A stretch of 64,000 nt of DNA from Teredinibacter haidensis (GTDB taxonomy: Bacteria; Pseudomonadota; Gammaproteobacteria; Pseudomonadales; Cellvibrionaceae). A program made the position numbers and the translations under genes. This document shows positions 18,901-28,156 of the stretch, one piece after another. Positions within the stretch are counted from its first letter, which is position 1, and the number at the start of each line of letters is the position of its first letter. The notes under the pieces were generated by a model. That model had not been told where the DNA came from and made no database searches. It saw nothing but the letters and a program-made list of their open reading frames with translations. The stretch is from positions 3,855,001 to 3,919,000 of the forward strand of contig NZ_CP060084.1 in NCBI RefSeq assembly GCF_014211975.1, in the 5' to 3' direction.

Positions 18901-21900
18901 TGGCTGCAACCAGCGCCATAACCAATGGCACAGGTACGGCTCTTACAGATAACATTGCCCCGGTCGTTACCTCGGTAAGCGTACCCGCAAATGCCACCTA
19001 CACTTTCGCTAGCAACTTAAATTTTACGGTTAATTTTGATCAGAATGTCACCGTAAATACCGCTGGCGGCACCCCCAGGCTTACACTTACGCTGGGTGCA
19101 ACAACGCGATACGCAAGCTATCTTTCCGGCTCGGGAAGCTCCGCTTTAACCTTCCGTTATAGCGTCCAAAGTGGCGATGAAGATTCCAACGGTATAGCCA
19201 TTGCCAGCAGCGTAGATGCCAACTCCGGCACCCTGCGGGACGCTGCCGGCAACGATATTACGACCACGTTAAATTCAGTTGGCAGCCTCGCAAGTGTGCT
19301 TGTCGATGCGGTCGCTCCAAGCCTCTCCGAAGTGACGGCGGTGCCGTCACCAGATAACGATTCCACACCAAGCCTAACCTTCTCCACGTCTGAGGCAGGC
19401 ACACTTGCGATCGGCGGCAGCTGTGGTAGCGCAGACGAAGGAGCCGTAAGCTCCGGCAGTAATACGATTACGCTCACTCAAACCGATAACAGCACAGCGC
19501 TGGCGGCGGGAACCTATGCCGACTGTACCGCTACAGTTACCGACACAGCAGGGAATACCAGCAGCGCACTCACCTTTACCGGCTTTACCATCGATTTAAC
19601 GGCACCAACAGTGACAGAGGTAACGGCGGTAACCACCCCAGCTAACGACTCATCCCCCAATGTCACCATCTCCACTACCGAAGCCGGTACGCTGAGCGTT
19701 GGCGGCAGCTGTGGCAGTGCCAGCGAAGGTGCGATATCGTCGGGTAGCAACACCATCACCCTGACTCAAACCGATAACAGTACAGCCCTGGCAGCAGGGA
19801 GCTACGCGGATTGCACCATCACCGTTACCGATGCTTCTGGCAACGCCAATAGCCCGGTCACGCTCACCAGCTTTACCGTGGACTTAACCGCGCCTACCGT
19901 GGCGGAAGTCACCGCTGTGGCAACACCCGGCAACGATTCCACACCAAACCTAACCTTCTCCACTACCGAAGCCGGTACGCTAAGCGTTGGCGGCAGCTGT
20001 GGCAGTGCCAGCGAAGGTGCGATATCGTCGGGTAGCAACACCATCACCCTGACTCAAACCGATAACAGTACAGCCCTGGCAGCAGGGAGCTACGCGGATT
20101 GCACCATCACCATTACCGATGCTTCTGGCAACGCCAATAGCCCGGTCACGCTCACCAGCTTTACCGTGGATTTAACCGCGCCTACCTTGGCGGAAGTCGC
20201 CGCTGTGGCAACACCCGGCAACGATTCCACACCAAACCTAACCTTCTCCACTACCGAAGCCGGTGCGCTAAGCGTTGGCGGCAGCTGTGGTAGTGCCAGC
20301 GAAGGTGCGATATCGTCGGGTAGCAACACCATCACCCTGACTCAAACCGATAACAGCACAGCGCTGGCGGCGGGAACCTACGCAGATTGTACCGCTACAG
20401 TTACCGACACAGCAGGGAATACCAGCAGCGCACTCACCTTTACCGGCTTTACCATCGATTTAACGGCACCAACAGTGACAGAGGTAACGGCGGTAACCAC
20501 CCCAGCTAACGACTCATCCCCCAATGTCACCATCTCCACTACCGAAGCCGGTACGCTGAGCGTTGGCGGCAGCTGTGGCAGTGCCAGCGAAGGTGCAATT
20601 GGCACTGGCAATACCACCATTACACTGACCCAAACCGATAACAGTACAGCCCTGGCAGCAGGGAGCTACGCGGATTGCACCATCACCGTTACCGATGCTT
20701 CTGGCAACGCCAATAGCCCGGTCACGCTCACCAGCTTTACCGTGGACTTAACCGCGCCTACCGTTGCAGAAATAACGGCAGTCGTCAGCCCGGGGAATGA
20801 TCCAACCCCCGATGTCACCTTCTCCAGTAGTGAGGCAGGCGCATTAGCGGTCGGCGGCAGCTGTGGCAGTGCCAGCGAAGGCGCGATTAGCGCTGGCAAC
20901 ACCACCATTGCACTCACTCAGCCGGATAACAGCACAGCCCTGACAGCAGGCAGCTACGCCGACTGTACCCTTACGATTACCGATGCCTCGGGCAACGCCA
21001 ACAGCCCCATCACACTCACCAGTTTTACCATCGATTTAACCGCGCCTACCGTGGCGGAAGTCGCCGCTGTAGTGACACCCGGCAACGACGCAACGCCAGA
21101 CGTCACAATTTCCACCACAGAGGCGGGAACGCTGTCGATTGGCGGCAGCTGTGGCAGTGCCAGCGAAGGTGCGATCTCGTCGGGTAGTAACATAATCACC
21201 CTTACCCAGGCAGATAACAGCACAGCGCTGGCGGCGGGAACCTACGCAGATTGTAGTGTTAGCGTTGTCGATGCCTCTGGCAATACCAGCACACCCATTA
21301 CCCTAACCAGCTTCCAGGTGGATATATCGGGGCCAACCGTCGCAGAAGTAACGGCGGTTACCACACCCACAAGCGATACCACGCCAGAGGTCACCATCTC
21401 TACCACCGAATCCGGTACGCTGGTGGTGGGCGGTAGTTGTGGCAGTGCTTCCGAAGGTGCGATTAGCAGTGGCAACACAACCCTTACTCTCACCCAGGCG
21501 GACAACAGCACGGCGCTCGCGGGCGGCAGCTACAGCGATTGTACTGTGTCGATAACAGACGATTCCGGTAACGCCAGCAACCTGCTGACCTTAGCGACAT
21601 TTACCGTCGATGCGGATTCACCCACCTTGGCGGAGGTAACCGCAGCGCCATCTCCGGGCAACGATGGCACGCCCAGCGTGACATTCTCCTCGACCGAAGC
21701 GGGTACGCTTAGCGTAGGCGGAAGTTGTGGCAGTGCTAGCGAGGGAGCCATCGGCGCGGGCAGCCAAACCATTAGTTTGACCCAAGCTGACAACAGCAGC
21801 GAGCTGACCAGCGGCAGCTACAGTGACTGTACGCTCACCGTGGTGGACTCCGCCGCAAACAGCAGTGCAGTGCTTAGTTTAAGTGCCTTTATTGTCGATG

Positions 21901-24900
21901 TTTCTGGCCCCAGCTTAGACACCAACGCAGGAACCACGTTGAACGAAGGCGATGCCGATGTGGTCATCACCGCCGCAGCACTTACTGCCAGCGACAATAT
22001 CAGCGCAGCCGCAAACGTAACCTACACCGTGGTCAGCGCACCGGCCAACGGCACCTTAAGGTTGAATGGTTCGGCTCTGGCCACCGCCAGCGCCTTTACC
22101 CAGGATGATATTGCCAATAACCGCCTCAGCTACGATCACGATGGCGGTGAAAGCACCGGCGATAGCATCGTCTTTACACTCGCAGATGCGCTGGGCAATA
22201 TCAACGACAACAGCGGCAGCAATCACAGCTTTGCGATTACCGTCACCGCGCAAAACGATGCACCGCAAACCACGGTAGATACGGCCACCATCAACGAAGA
22301 TAACGCGGTAATGGTGAACGTACTGGCGAACGATGCCGACTCCGACGATACCATTAACGCGGCCAGTGTTACCGTAGTCAGCGCTGCAACCGACGGGGCA
22401 ACCAGTGTGAATACCGCGACGGGTGTGATCACTTACACGCCCAATGCAAACTTCAACGGCTCCGACAGCTTTAGCTACACCGTGCAAGATGCCACGGGGG
22501 CAACCTCAGCCATTACGCCAGTCACCATAACGGTCAACACCGTCAACGATGCACCAGTGGCGCTAAGCGATGTGGTCTCCACCAATATCAACACCGCCGT
22601 TACACTGAATGTGGTCGCCAACGATACCGATGTCGACAGTGGCGATGCGCCAGACGCATCCAGCCTCGCAATCGTCTCGGCGGCAACGAGTGGTAGCGCG
22701 GTTATTGTCACGGGCGAGGTTAAGTACACACCCAACAGCGGGTTTACCGGAAGCGACTCCTATACCTATACGGTAGACGACAGCTATGGCCTGGTTTCCA
22801 ATGTCGCCACGGTAACCATCACTGTTATCGACCCTAACGTGGTGCCCGTTGCCAGCAACGACAGCACAACAACCAATGAGGACACCGCCATCGCGGTGGA
22901 TGTACTCGCCAACGACAGCGACGGCGACGGCAGCCTGGTTGCCAGCTCGGTAACGGTGGCCACAGCACCTGGCAACGGTACCACCGAGGTCAGCACCACA
23001 ACCGGCGCCATTACCTATACGCCCTCCGCTAACTTTAATGGCAGTGACTCTTTCACCTATACCGTAGAAGATGATCTGGGTGCTACCTCGGCCGCAGCCA
23101 CGGTAACCGTAACGGTCGCTAGCGTGAACGACGCACCGGTCGCCCAGGATGACACCGTAAGCTTGCTGGAAGACGCGACCCTTATGATTAACGTCTTAGG
23201 TAACGACAGCGATATAGACGGCAGCCTGGCCCCGGCATCGGTGATGCTAGTCAGTGATCCTGCTTCCGGCGTTGTCGCCGTCGACCCCGCAAATGGCAGC
23301 GTAACCTACACGCCGCTTGACGACTTCGCGGGTAACGACAGCTTTAGCTACCAGGTCAATGACAGTGATGGAGCAAGCTCCAACACCGCCACGGTATCGC
23401 TCACCGTCGACCCGGTTAACGATGCGCCTTTGGCCAACGCGGATACCGCAACGGTGGTTATCGCTGTAGCAGAATCCATTGACCTGCTGGCCAACGACAG
23501 CGATATCGATGGCACCTTAGACCCTACTGCTATCACCATTACGGTTCAGCCCACCCAGGGCACACTCGTTAATCATAACGATGGCACCGTTACCTACACA
23601 TCCAATGCAAATGCCGATGTCACCACAGGCGATAGCTTTAGCTACACCGTCGATGATAATAGCGAAGCAAGCTCTAACGCAGCCAACGTGCAGATACAAT
23701 TTGTACCGGCCGCCGCACCCGTTGTAACAGGTACGCCCGCTGCGGATGTAGAAGAAGAGGGTGACTACAGCTTTACCCCCGAGGTCACACCTGGAGACAG
23801 TCATTTTGACCTTAGCTACAGCGTAAGCGGGGCGCCAAGCTGGCTAGATTTTGATACCACCACCGGTACCCTGAGCGGTGAACCGGGCGCCGACGACGTG
23901 GGTGTCGCCAGCGGTATTCAAATCAGCGTGAGCGATGGCGTGAATACCGTCGCGCTAACGCCCTTCGATCTAACCGTGGTTGCGCGCGAAGATACCGACA
24001 GCGATACCATTACCAATTATCAAGAGGGCAAAGATGGAACCGACCCCAATAATGGAACAGATTATATCGATACCACGCCCCCGGAAATTACCGCACCTGC
24101 CGATATCATCTTAGATGCGGTCGCGCTCTATACCGACGTCACCACGGCGCAGCTCTTAGGTTTGGCCGCCAACGCCGACACCTCAGCCGTTGATACTGCC
24201 ATGGCGGCATTAGTGAGCGATAACGTCGATGGTAACGGTTGCTGTAACCTGTTTCCCTTAGGTGCGGTAATCGATAAATACAAACTGGCGCCGGGGGTCA
24301 ACAATATTGTTTGGCAGGCTTCCGATAATAAAAACAACATCAGCGAGGTCACGCAAAAAGTCTACGTGCGGCCCTTGGTGTCGGTCAGTAAAGACAGCAC
24401 CAATGTTGAAGGTGGCGTTGCTCGAATCACACTGCTGCTGAACGGTAAAGCGCCTTTCTACCCGTTTCAGATTCCCTACCTGATCGATTCTGCCAGCACA
24501 GCATCCTCGGCAGATCACGATTTAGTCGCGGGTGTGGCCACACTTAATTCCGGTGAAACCAGTGTGCAGCTAAGCGTTAATATTGTCTCGGATAGCGTCG
24601 CCGAAAACGACGAACAGCTGATCGTTCGCCTGGATGATAGAACCACTAACGCGCAAGATCTGGCGGACGGCTTCGAGGCCGACCTTTACGATATTAACGC
24701 CGGTGCGCGAACAGTGAATCGCCTGACGATTGTCGAGCGCAATATCGCACCTCAAGTCGCGCTTGAAGCAAGACAAAATGGTGTGGTCACACTGCTGGTA
24801 ACAGCCGATGCCGGCCCCGTAACCCTTAGCTCGGCTATTAGCGATCCAAACAGCGCCGACACCCACACCTACAGCTGGTCTTCCCGCAGGGGCAACCTAA

Positions 24901-26438
24901 GCGATACCGACGGCAATAGCACTGATGGCTCCTTCGTGTTTAGCCCCAGCAGCCTCGCCAACGGTGTTTACAAAATAGCGCTAACGGTCACCGATAACGA
25001 AGGCGCCACCGATACCGAAACAATCAATGTCGTAATCGTATCATCGGCACCCACACTCGCTGCCTCCACGGATAGCGACGGTGACGGGATCGACGATCAA
25101 ACAGAAGGCACGGCGGATACCGATCGCGATGGTATTCCCGACTACCTGGACAATATCACCGCCAACAATGTGGTGCCCGAAGCGGCCGCCGTCACCGATG
25201 CCTTCCTACTCGAATGTGATCCGGGCGTTCAGTGTCGTTTAGGCCGGTTTGCGCAGGCGGGGCGTTCCGGTGGCGCTCGCTTAAACCAGCAGGACATAGC
25301 AGAGCAAGAAGAGCTGATAGACGATACCGACTTCACCCTTGCCGGTGATCTGTTCGACTTTGAAATTGCAGACCTGCCTATCGGAGGCCAATCGGTAAGC
25401 GTTGTCATTCCATTGCAAGAACCCATTCCCGAGAATGGCGTTTATCGGAAATTGAGTGACAGTGGCTGGTCGACCTTTGTTGAAGACGCGTCAAACAGTT
25501 TGCACTCCAGCTCTGGCGAATTGGGCTTCTGTCCACCTCCGGGTGCAACGGAATGGCAACCTGGATTAGTGCCTGGCCACTTGTGCTTGCAGCTCACCAT
25601 CGAAGATGGCGGCCCTAACGATGCCGACGGTATAGCAAATGCGAACGTGGAAGACCCCGGTGGCATCGCCGTGCAAAACACACAAACTGTAAATACCCGC
25701 GGCGGCGGCGGAAGTGTCGGTCCGCTACTGGTATTACTGCTGGGTGGACTGGCGTGGGCCAACAGAAAAAAACGCCAGCTAAAATTACCAGGCCACAAAA
25801 GCAGTTTGGCGGCGTGCATCGCCGGGCTAACCGCCTTCAGCCTGCCCAGTGAAAAAACATACGCGCTAAACTGGAAGGAAATATCGCAAAATAGTTTTGC
25901 CGAGGTAAGCGTGGCCCGAGCCACCAGCTCACAAAACGAGCGCGATTTTACCCGCGCAATGGCGTCCGATGGCGTAGCGGTAAACACCACCCAATACGAC
26001 ACATCCAGCACCGCTTTACACGTTTTATGGGGCTACAACTATAACCAGCACCTGGCCGCAACCATGGGTTATCTCGATTTAGGCAGCGTCACGGTAGACT
26101 TCGAAGTACCCGCCGGTAGCGGCACGCTACCGGCAGCATTAAAAAATAATTACCCGCTTACTGGCTCGGGCTTAACACTGGGGGCAAGATACAACGCCGA
26201 ACTATTCGAAGCCCTTCTCGCCTTTGCCGAAGTGGGCGCTTTTGTCTGGCAGGGCGATGTAGTGTCGGCGGAAGGTAGTGCCAATACCAAGCTCGACGGC
26301 AGCGTAGACCCATACTTTTCCGTGGGCGCGATGTTGCCATTGAACGAAGACATCATGCTTGGCCTTCGGCACCAGCGCCTCTACCTCGACGGCCAAACAA
26401 GATCCAATAGCGGCCTGGTCATTCAAATACATTTCTAA
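15978..26438 (+). CDS. Giant DUF4347/Ig-like/cadherin-like surface protein with C-terminal barrel
   Basis: The product has 3486 residues. In order: signal peptide (1-27); a DUF4347 domain (about 120-290, with HIVSHAADGEIYLG and HFYGCNLA); two copies of a longer repeat near 440-600 and 840-990; nine 96-residue Ig-like repeats, each with two Cys (about 1115-1980); five cadherin-like tandem repeats rich in NDAP/FNGSDSF (about 2090-2580); calcium-binding DSDGDGIDD repeats; a choice-of-anchor-like domain (about 3060-3230); a Gly-rich hydrophobic stretch followed by basic residues (about 3241-3268), like a sorting signal; and a final 190-residue outer-membrane barrel (about 3295-3486, ending in HF). 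It is probably a cell-surface adhesin. A sorting-like helix before a barrel is unusual; a fusion of two genes is possible. GC-rich repeat coding differs from the AT-rich flanks. Confidence 0.88.
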   Translation: MNKNVMTGIASAMVSLGIFNAPVPAFAYSSYTRTYARQNDNVGIHSGDVALPYASTEKLNPGEVVTTLPTTLKTPALSTNALKQSIISDQALILSRPSDHKGAVPENIPDKNLTPNVELKTHHAVRELIIIDAAVEDKHTFYSDLKPGVDVREIKSGEDGLAQLQNALKNYSLLEAVHIVSHAADGEIYLGNTRVTEDLLRTEINTLSVIDDVLNDGADIHFYGCNLARTKRGDDLLELISQKANVDVAASNDFTGSAAHAGDWDLEITKGDISSERPFNNIALLDYSHVLFSGNINFSTVTNPGSLSGDSAAINAQFGGAGGYTLTLDGSGFSTYGGFGRGYTSYGESQITLHFSGEESFTPGSIYVYNVAGLADTFIATSDVGGYVNSGSVADLRGVTLNLSSFGADVTKVYISVQDGSGYFSVDNFNISDVAPVSVTNSDGNLTSSATVSEPVGVDSTGNTVGEAVNVFDFTVTDGGGGDSLALAVSQIVVNVSGTASETELANITWRLNGPDVSNVTGVYNAGADTITFSGLSVSIADNTSEVYTVNAYFNDNTGITEGGTFVLSVDGDSNLTVDGSGTQMAATTPVTNGAGGTLDIVATALAFTTQPAGSVSGSTLSTQPVVFAQDAFGNIDIDFTETITLTEGSAGALTGGSVAAVSGVATFPAVNYTATADQQSFTLTANDQDGVGSNLATVNANALTSDVVATTLAYTTQPNPLLVSNAVATSFTTVPVVAAHDANGLVDTGYTTAITLAEVNGAGSALLSATGDSDGNANTVTLTPTAGVATFTGLQITYTASGAASENFNLAVSSGALTTANSSQLTGLVPDNDGTLIAAGGVSEPIGLSYSIDTVGEAVDLFDFTLADAGSSDGLSMNLSQIVLNVSGTSTDAERAKVVWRLNGNDVSNVTGSYNAGADTITFSGLSISIADAANEVYTVNGYYSDNTGLTHGNTIILSVDGDTDLTLGSGTQMAATSAITNGTGTALTDNIAPVVTSVSVPANATYTFASNLNFTVNFDQNVTVNTAGGTPRLTLTLGATTRYASYLSGSGSSALTFRYSVQSGDEDSNGIAIASSVDANSGTLRDAAGNDITTTLNSVGSLASVLVDAVAPSLSEVTAVPSPDNDSTPSLTFSTSEAGTLAIGGSCGSADEGAVSSGSNTITLTQTDNSTALAAGTYADCTATVTDTAGNTSSALTFTGFTIDLTAPTVTEVTAVTTPANDSSPNVTISTTEAGTLSVGGSCGSASEGAISSGSNTITLTQTDNSTALAAGSYADCTITVTDASGNANSPVTLTSFTVDLTAPTVAEVTAVATPGNDSTPNLTFSTTEAGTLSVGGSCGSASEGAISSGSNTITLTQTDNSTALAAGSYADCTITITDASGNANSPVTLTSFTVDLTAPTLAEVAAVATPGNDSTPNLTFSTTEAGALSVGGSCGSASEGAISSGSNTITLTQTDNSTALAAGTYADCTATVTDTAGNTSSALTFTGFTIDLTAPTVTEVTAVTTPANDSSPNVTISTTEAGTLSVGGSCGSASEGAIGTGNTTITLTQTDNSTALAAGSYADCTITVTDASGNANSPVTLTSFTVDLTAPTVAEITAVVSPGNDPTPDVTFSSSEAGALAVGGSCGSASEGAISAGNTTIALTQPDNSTALTAGSYADCTLTITDASGNANSPITLTSFTIDLTAPTVAEVAAVVTPGNDATPDVTISTTEAGTLSIGGSCGSASEGAISSGSNIITLTQADNSTALAAGTYADCSVSVVDASGNTSTPITLTSFQVDISGPTVAEVTAVTTPTSDTTPEVTISTTESGTLVVGGSCGSASEGAISSGNTTLTLTQADNSTALAGGSYSDCTVSITDDSGNASNLLTLATFTVDADSPTLAEVTAAPSPGNDGTPSVTFSSTEAGTLSVGGSCGSASEGAIGAGSQTISLTQADNSSELTSGSYSDCTLTVVDSAANSSAVLSLSAFIVDVSGPSLDTNAGTTLNEGDADVVITAAALTASDNISAAANVTYTVVSAPANGTLRLNGSALATASAFTQDDIANNRLSYDHDGGESTGDSIVFTLADALGNINDNSGSNHSFAITVTAQNDAPQTTVDTATINEDNAVMVNVLANDADSDDTINAASVTVVSAATDGATSVNTATGVITYTPNANFNGSDSFSYTVQDATGATSAITPVTITVNTVNDAPVALSDVVSTNINTAVTLNVVANDTDVDSGDAPDASSLAIVSAATSGSAVIVTGEVKYTPNSGFTGSDSYTYTVDDSYGLVSNVATVTITVIDPNVVPVASNDSTTTNEDTAIAVDVLANDSDGDGSLVASSVTVATAPGNGTTEVSTTTGAITYTPSANFNGSDSFTYTVEDDLGATSAAATVTVTVASVNDAPVAQDDTVSLLEDATLMINVLGNDSDIDGSLAPASVMLVSDPASGVVAVDPANGSVTYTPLDDFAGNDSFSYQVNDSDGASSNTATVSLTVDPVNDAPLANADTATVVIAVAESIDLLANDSDIDGTLDPTAITITVQPTQGTLVNHNDGTVTYTSNANADVTTGDSFSYTVDDNSEASSNAANVQIQFVPAAAPVVTGTPAADVEEEGDYSFTPEVTPGDSHFDLSYSVSGAPSWLDFDTTTGTLSGEPGADDVGVASGIQISVSDGVNTVALTPFDLTVVAREDTDSDTITNYQEGKDGTDPNNGTDYIDTTPPEITAPADIILDAVALYTDVTTAQLLGLAANADTSAVDTAMAALVSDNVDGNGCCNLFPLGAVIDKYKLAPGVNNIVWQASDNKNNISEVTQKVYVRPLVSVSKDSTNVEGGVARITLLLNGKAPFYPFQIPYLIDSASTASSADHDLVAGVATLNSGETSVQLSVNIVSDSVAENDEQLIVRLDDRTTNAQDLADGFEADLYDINAGARTVNRLTIVERNIAPQVALEARQNGVVTLLVTADAGPVTLSSAISDPNSADTHTYSWSSRRGNLSDTDGNSTDGSFVFSPSSLANGVYKIALTVTDNEGATDTETINVVIVSSAPTLAASTDSDGDGIDDQTEGTADTDRDGIPDYLDNITANNVVPEAAAVTDAFLLECDPGVQCRLGRFAQAGRSGGARLNQQDIAEQEELIDDTDFTLAGDLFDFEIADLPIGGQSVSVVIPLQEPIPENGVYRKLSDSGWSTFVEDASNSLHSSSGELGFCPPPGATEWQPGLVPGHLCLQLTIEDGGPNDADGIANANVEDPGGIAVQNTQTVNTRGGGGSVGPLLVLLLGGLAWANRKKRQLKLPGHKSSLAACIAGLTAFSLPSEKTYALNWKEISQNSFAEVSVARATSSQNERDFTRAMASDGVAVNTTQYDTSSTALHVLWGYNYNQHLAATMGYLDLGSVTVDFEVPAGSGTLPAALKNNYPLTGSGLTLGARYNAELFEALLAFAEVGAFVWQGDVVSAEGSANTKLDGSVDPYFSVGAMLPLNEDIMLGLRHQRLYLDGQTRSNSGLVIQIHF
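19320..21912 (+). repeat. Nine tandem 288-bp coding repeats
   Basis: Each unit encodes 96 residues with the core GGSCGSASEGA and a second Cys in the YADCT segment, probably a disulfide. Units 1-2 and 4-5 share near-identical stretches, so a three-unit (864-bp) block was duplicated. Confidence 0.93.
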
Positions 26439-26454
26439 TTAAAAAATGCCACGC

Positions 26455-26499
26455 TCACCACACCGTTCAGTGTAAAAACGCCATTGAACGGAGTGGTGA
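26455..26499 (+). terminator. Hairpin after the giant surface gene
   Basis: A 15-bp stem (26455-26469 with 26485-26499, one mismatch) and a 15-base loop lie just past the stop. The T-run after it is short (CTTTTCC), so it may stop transcription or protect the 3' end. Confidence 0.6.
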
Positions 26500-26696
26500 C
26501 ACGCGCTTTTCCAAATATATAAATACCACGGACTAATTGTCATAAAACGAATTTATGATCTAAAAAAACCGCGAAACAAGCAAAAACGCGTTACGATAAA
26601 CACCTTTAAAAGACTTATTACTTGCCGAAAACCGAATGTTCTCAACCGCTGTTTTCGCTGTTCAGTTTAATACCAACAATAAATGTCTAAGGAAGG

Positions 26697-26921
26697 TTGT
26701 TAACAATATGGAAACCTATAGCCACCATTGATTTTGATTTTCACCTCTTTATTACCCAAATAAGTACACTCAGTTTCAATATCCAGGCTCTTTCTGGGGC
26801 GTTTATTATCTGGGTCTCTAGTTGGCTGTGGCATGACTTTATTATTGTTAAGCCTTGGCTGAAGTGGACCAACATGACACTCGACGAGGCTAGGCTAGAG
26901 CGCGTCACGAAGGAAAGTTAA
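26697..26921 (+). CDS. Hypothetical small protein, doubtful
   Basis: An open frame of 74 residues with a TTG start close to AAGGAAGG and one hydrophobic stretch (ALSGAFIIWVSSWLW). The ribosome-site spacing is too short, and the AT-rich context gives little support. I do not recognise a family. Confidence 0.22.
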   Translation: MLTIWKPIATIDFDFHLFITQISTLSFNIQALSGAFIIWVSSWLWHDFIIVKPWLKWTNMTLDEARLERVTKES

Positions 26922-27282
26922 ATCAAGATCTTGGTTTATATCTCATCAGTAAAATCATACTGTCTTACCTCTGTATGTTGCCCTGAATATCAGCACTTTC
27001 CCCCAGGTTATCCTGTTAGCTTCAATTATATCTTTCGGTATTGTTTTCAGCTCTGGAGTTGGCCCGGTAATATTTGAAAACCGTCACGTAGGGCTATGGC
27101 TGCTTTCCAGTACGCTTATATCAATATCGGTTTTTACTGTGTTAATACTGCAATTCCTTGTATTCATGTTCCTCGGCTAATCGCGATATTGGGGCCTAGA
27201 CACCACAAAGCCTAAATCTGTACTGATCCCTGTCGAAAACGTCAGAGGGCAATCCGGCAGCGCCCACCCAAACCTCTCTATC

Positions 27283-27360
27283 GGTTCCTCTGTTATGTAT
27301 CGCGCCACCGCTATAAACCCGAGACTATTGTGCTTGCCATAAATCATCCTTAAGGTGTAT
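27283..27360 (+). repeat. Dispersed intergenic repeat, copy B
   Basis: Contains CCACCGCTATAAACCC, then CTATTGTGCTTGCCATAAAT and CCTTAAGGTGT. Copy C near 41045 shares the same order of words over about 75 bases. Confidence 0.55.
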
Positions 27361-27519
27361 TTGCGCCCACTTGAACAAGTGGGCCAACATAACGATAAAA
27401 CCAAGGCGATATTCCGTGTTTATCCGGCGCTTCACGTAAACACAAAACAACCCATTTCTCGACTTGCCCGAGCCTGGCATTATGGGTATGCGCCACAGAG
27501 CATATAGAGAGGTAGACAC

Positions 27520-27792
27520 ATGAGAAAATTTTCTGTCGGCGTAACGCATTACTGGTCGAAAACGATTAATGCAAAATACGGAGGAGAAGCACAGCTACTC
27601 ATCGTCGAGCTGCTAATTACATCACTAATGCTCGCCATTACCCTTTACTGCTACGTTATACCCGAACTAGGCATCTTCTTCGCCGGATTTATAATTCCAA
27701 CCATAATATTTTGTATCGGCACCCTAACGACCATCTACCATATGATCGCATACCGTTTTGAGCAGCGAACAAAGAGAAAGAATAAATCCTGA
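27520..27792 (+). CDS. Small membrane protein of unknown function
   Basis: The product has 90 residues with two membrane helices (about 26-46 and 49-73) and a basic tail (RFEQRTKRKNKS). GAGAGG lies about eight bases before the ATG. No family recognised. It follows dispersed repeat copy B by about 160 bases. Confidence 0.6.
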   Translation: MRKFSVGVTHYWSKTINAKYGGEAQLLIVELLITSLMLAITLYCYVIPELGIFFAGFIIPTIIFCIGTLTTIYHMIAYRFEQRTKRKNKS

Positions 27793-28156
27793 TGGCTTAT
27801 TCGCTTTTTGAACTTTTTTATTCAAACAGGGCGGGGGAAGAGTTTGAGAAGGATCGATGAAGCGTTGAATTCAATGACAGAATTATCCGAAGTTCTAGAT
27901 AATACTGTAAGTGGTGGTCAGTTGTTAGCGCAACGGTATAAGTCTGAGCGTGTTGAATTTTTTTATTGGTGTTCATCTAGGTAGGTATTGATAGATTAGG
28001 CCGATGAGAGTTTTTTGCTAATTAACATCATTGTTCGTCGGTAGAGTAATGCGGTTATTCGATCGATCCAGGAGAATGGATTTTACTGGTGAAATTAGGC
28101 GCAATATTTTTATGCGAATAACTACTATACCCATAATGAGTAAGTAATATCGAAAA
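27793..28156. other. Intergenic, AT-rich
   Basis: No confident gene. A 46-codon frame from a TTG at 27844 (encoding RRIDEALNSMTELSEVLD and on) has a purine-rich leader but no known relatives that I recognise. Confidence 0.4.

Larger units (their letters stand above)
26500..27519. other. Gene-poor interval
   Basis: About 1 kb with no confident gene. It holds a low-confidence frame at 26697, and a hydrophobic open stretch at about 26955-27180 (residues such as VILLASIISFGIVFSSG) that has no proper start. The latter may be the decayed end of a membrane-protein gene. A dispersed repeat copy lies at 27283-27360. Minus-strand frames here look like chance. Confidence 0.5.

Noticed and set aside
19514..21793. 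Series of minus-strand frames of about 81-89 codons repeated every 288 bases.
   Set aside because: They are antisense shadows of the tandem repeats in the giant surface gene.
19320..21912. Regular 288-bp repeats considered as a CRISPR-like or satellite array.
   Set aside because: The repeats lie wholly inside one open frame, keep frame and conserve residues; they encode Ig-like domains.
27177..27549. Two minus-strand frames across dispersed repeat copy B.
   Set aside because: They overlap a non-coding repeat and the start of a better gene; composition is not protein-like.
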